DNA of 7,512 bases. Origin: an uncultured Bacillota bacterium (GTDB lineage: Bacteria > Bacillota_I > Bacilli_A > RF39 > UBA660). Below the pieces are notes generated by a model, which saw only the letters and a program-made list of their open reading frames with translations, was not told the origin of the DNA and made no database searches. Numbering within the stretch: the first letter of the stretch is position 1; each line of letters starts with the position of its first letter. Made by a program: the position numbers and the translations under genes. Below are positions 6,111-7,512 of this stretch, piece by piece. Where the stretch lies: NCBI GenBank assembly GCA_905200435.1, contig CAJKKJ010000033.1, positions 1 to 7,512 of the forward strand, given 5' to 3'.

Positions 6111-7424
6111 ATGACATATTTAATAGTTGGTGGTCTTGGCTTTATTGGATATAATCTAGCAAAAGAATTAATAAAAGATAATAATGAGGTTATTGTTATT
6201 GATAACATAAGTTATGATTCGTATTATCCTTATGATTTAAATTTAAAAAAAATGAAGAAGAAACATTTTATTGCTAATGATAACTACACATTTTATAAAA
6301 AAAATATCTGTACAGATTCACTAGATGATGTTTTTGATAGAAAAATGGATTATGTTATATTTTTAGCTGATATGACACATGACTATTATTCAATTTTAAA
6401 GAATGATTTCACTTTATTAAATATTGGTTTAAAAAAAATAATCAAATATGTTCAAAAGAAAAATATAAAGTTTATTCTCGGATCTTCTTCATGGATATAT
6501 GATAAAACAAACAAAAAAGTCTTAAAAGAAGAAATAATAAAAGATAATTTAACAGATTATGGTAGAGCAATTAGAGTTAATGAAGAAATTATATTGAACA
6601 GTAAAATTAAAGCTATTATATTAAGACTAGGAATTGTTTATGGCGATGGAATGCTTCCAAATAATTTTTTGTATGAAATATTAGATAAACTATATTCTGG
6701 TGAAAGATTGCTTGGCTATGAATATGATGTAGAAGTGCCTAAAGACTATATTCATATTAAAGATGTAATATATTGTATTAAGAAATCTTTTGATTATTTT
6801 GACCATATTAATAGTACTGAAATAATCAATGTTGGTAGTGCAAAATGTACTAGTACTAATACACTAATAAATAATATTGTACTATATTTAAATAGTCGTT
6901 TTAAAAATTATGGTTACAAAATAGATGAATATAATTTTCCTTTAAAAAAAACTGATTATATGAGATTGAATATTAATAAGGCAAAAGAAAATTTAGGTTT
7001 CACTCCATCTACTGATATTGAAGTTGGGATAATAGATTTAATAAATTATTATGAATCTATTAATTACGTCAACACTAAATTGACTAAAAAACTTAAAATA
7101 AAAATTGATAAAATGAATTATAGCGAGTTAAAAAAAGAGGCATATAAATATTTAAAATGTTCTTTAACTAATGGAGAAGTAATTAATTATATAGATTATA
7201 AAATTTATATGCAATATTATTCTTTAAATGATATATCAATTAATAAAATTATGGATTTAAGTAATACTGAATTATTAGAACTTAAGGAAGATTTAATGCA
7301 CAGAAACTATAAAAAAGTCGAAAATAATTTCCAACTATTTAATAGAAAAGTATATGAAACATCTAATGATAGCAAGAAGGTAATTGATTTTATTGACAAA
7401 ATACTTGGTATTATAGATGCTTAA
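6111..7424 (+). CDS. NAD-dependent epimerase/dehydratase-like (extended SDR) protein with C-terminal extension
   Basis: The first ~318 residues of this 437-residue protein match the extended short-chain dehydrogenase family that acts on nucleotide sugars (WcaG/GalE-like). Visible are the Rossmann GxxGxxG (G7, G10, G13), an acidic D31 ending strand 2 (NAD rather than NADP), the active-site serine region SSSWIYD (125-131), the catalytic tyrosine Y150, and late family segments KDYIHIKDV (211-219), NVGS (240-243) and AKENLGFTPS (291-300). The YxxxK lysine is missing: the sequence reads YGRAIR, with I154 where Lys is expected and R155 next to it. Residues about 320-437 are an added Lys/Glu/Asn-rich, probably helical part I cannot assign. 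There is no signal peptide or membrane segment. The gene has its own ribosome binding site (AGAGAGGA, 8 bases upstream) and is set apart by a terminator and AT-rich spacer. It may serve surface polysaccharide synthesis or have lost catalysis; the substrate cannot be told. Confidence 0.85.
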   Translation: MTYLIVGGLGFIGYNLAKELIKDNNEVIVIDNISYDSYYPYDLNLKKMKKKHFIANDNYTFYKKNICTDSLDDVFDRKMDYVIFLADMTHDYYSILKNDFTLLNIGLKKIIKYVQKKNIKFILGSSSWIYDKTNKKVLKEEIIKDNLTDYGRAIRVNEEIILNSKIKAIILRLGIVYGDGMLPNNFLYEILDKLYSGERLLGYEYDVEVPKDYIHIKDVIYCIKKSFDYFDHINSTEIINVGSAKCTSTNTLINNIVLYLNSRFKNYGYKIDEYNFPLKKTDYMRLNINKAKENLGFTPSTDIEVGIIDLINYYESINYVNTKLTKKLKIKIDKMNYSELKKEAYKYLKCSLTNGEVINYIDYKIYMQYYSLNDISINKIMDLSNTELLELKEDLMHRNYKKVENNFQLFNRKVYETSNDSKKVIDFIDKILGIIDA

Positions 7425-7512
7425 AAGAAAATAATTAAAGTTAAATAGTATAAAACATGTACTAAAAATAAAGTAACAAAAACTTTATCAAGTGGAAACG
7501 TAGGAGATGGAA
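7425..7512. other. Window end, no gene supported
   Basis: These 88 AT-rich bases follow the stop of the SDR-like gene. I see no convincing terminator hairpin, promoter or start codon with a ribosome binding site. AGGAG at 7502-7506 could be the binding site of a gene beginning beyond the window; the ATG at 7507 is too close to it to be that start. Confidence 0.5.

Noticed and set aside
7471..7512. Start of a structured leader (a SAM-I riboswitch-like TTATCAAG followed by GGAG) or of a new reading frame
   Set aside because: Only a short core-like string is visible and the spacing does not fit the S-box consensus. The open frames here have no start codon with a binding site. The window ends before anything can be tested.
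1..7512. A new mobile, defence or CRISPR system
   Set aside because: No transposase, integrase, nuclease, toxin-antitoxin pair, repeat array or tRNA-linked att site is visible. All genes except two are known housekeeping genes in a familiar order.

Overview
The window is a very AT-rich piece of a bacterial chromosome with all genes on the + strand. It most likely comes from a low-GC member of the Bacillota (class Bacilli or a close relative, possibly an uncultured gut lineage). The reasons are the presence of dnaB and dnaI (the helicase loaders of the Bacillus type), the prfB-ftsE-ftsX order found in many Bacillota, strong AGGAGG-like ribosome binding sites, and AT-rich codon choice. Tryptophan is written TGG, TGA is used as a stop, and release factor 2 is encoded and controlled by an in-frame TGA. 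The standard bacterial code therefore applies, and this is not a Mycoplasma-type genome that reads TGA as Trp.

Layout: positions 1-448 hold the 3' part of a yebC/TACO1-family gene, closed by a hairpin terminator that overlaps its stop codon. A consensus-like promoter at 473-500 then starts a tight operon: dnaB (520-1782), dnaI (1784-2698) and an unrecognised 141-residue gene (2700-3125). Each gene starts 1 nt after the previous stop, and the operon ends in a hairpin whose loop carries the last stop codon. A second clear promoter (3148-3176) drives prfB (3196-4294), ftsE (4299-4994) and ftsX (4981-5880), followed by a hairpin with a GAAA loop and a T run. After a 230-bp, nearly pure AT spacer comes a separately transcribed gene (6111-7424) for an NDP-sugar epimerase/dehydratase-like protein. 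It lacks the usual catalytic lysine and carries an extra C-terminal part of about 115 residues. The last 88 bases hold no gene I can support.

Function: the first operon loads the replicative helicase, with DnaB as the membrane-linked co-loader and DnaI as the AAA+ loader. The second joins translation termination (RF2) with the FtsEX ABC-type complex that controls cell-wall hydrolases at division. The prfB gene is split by a programmed +1 frameshift. Its true start is at 3196, not at the ATG at 3248 that a simple open-frame search gives. No mobile element, CRISPR array, tRNA or rRNA is visible. Most of the window is ordinary housekeeping DNA. The parts that deserve a second look are the unknown gene in the dnaBI operon, the degenerate SDR protein with its extension, and the altered GGQ loop of RF2.
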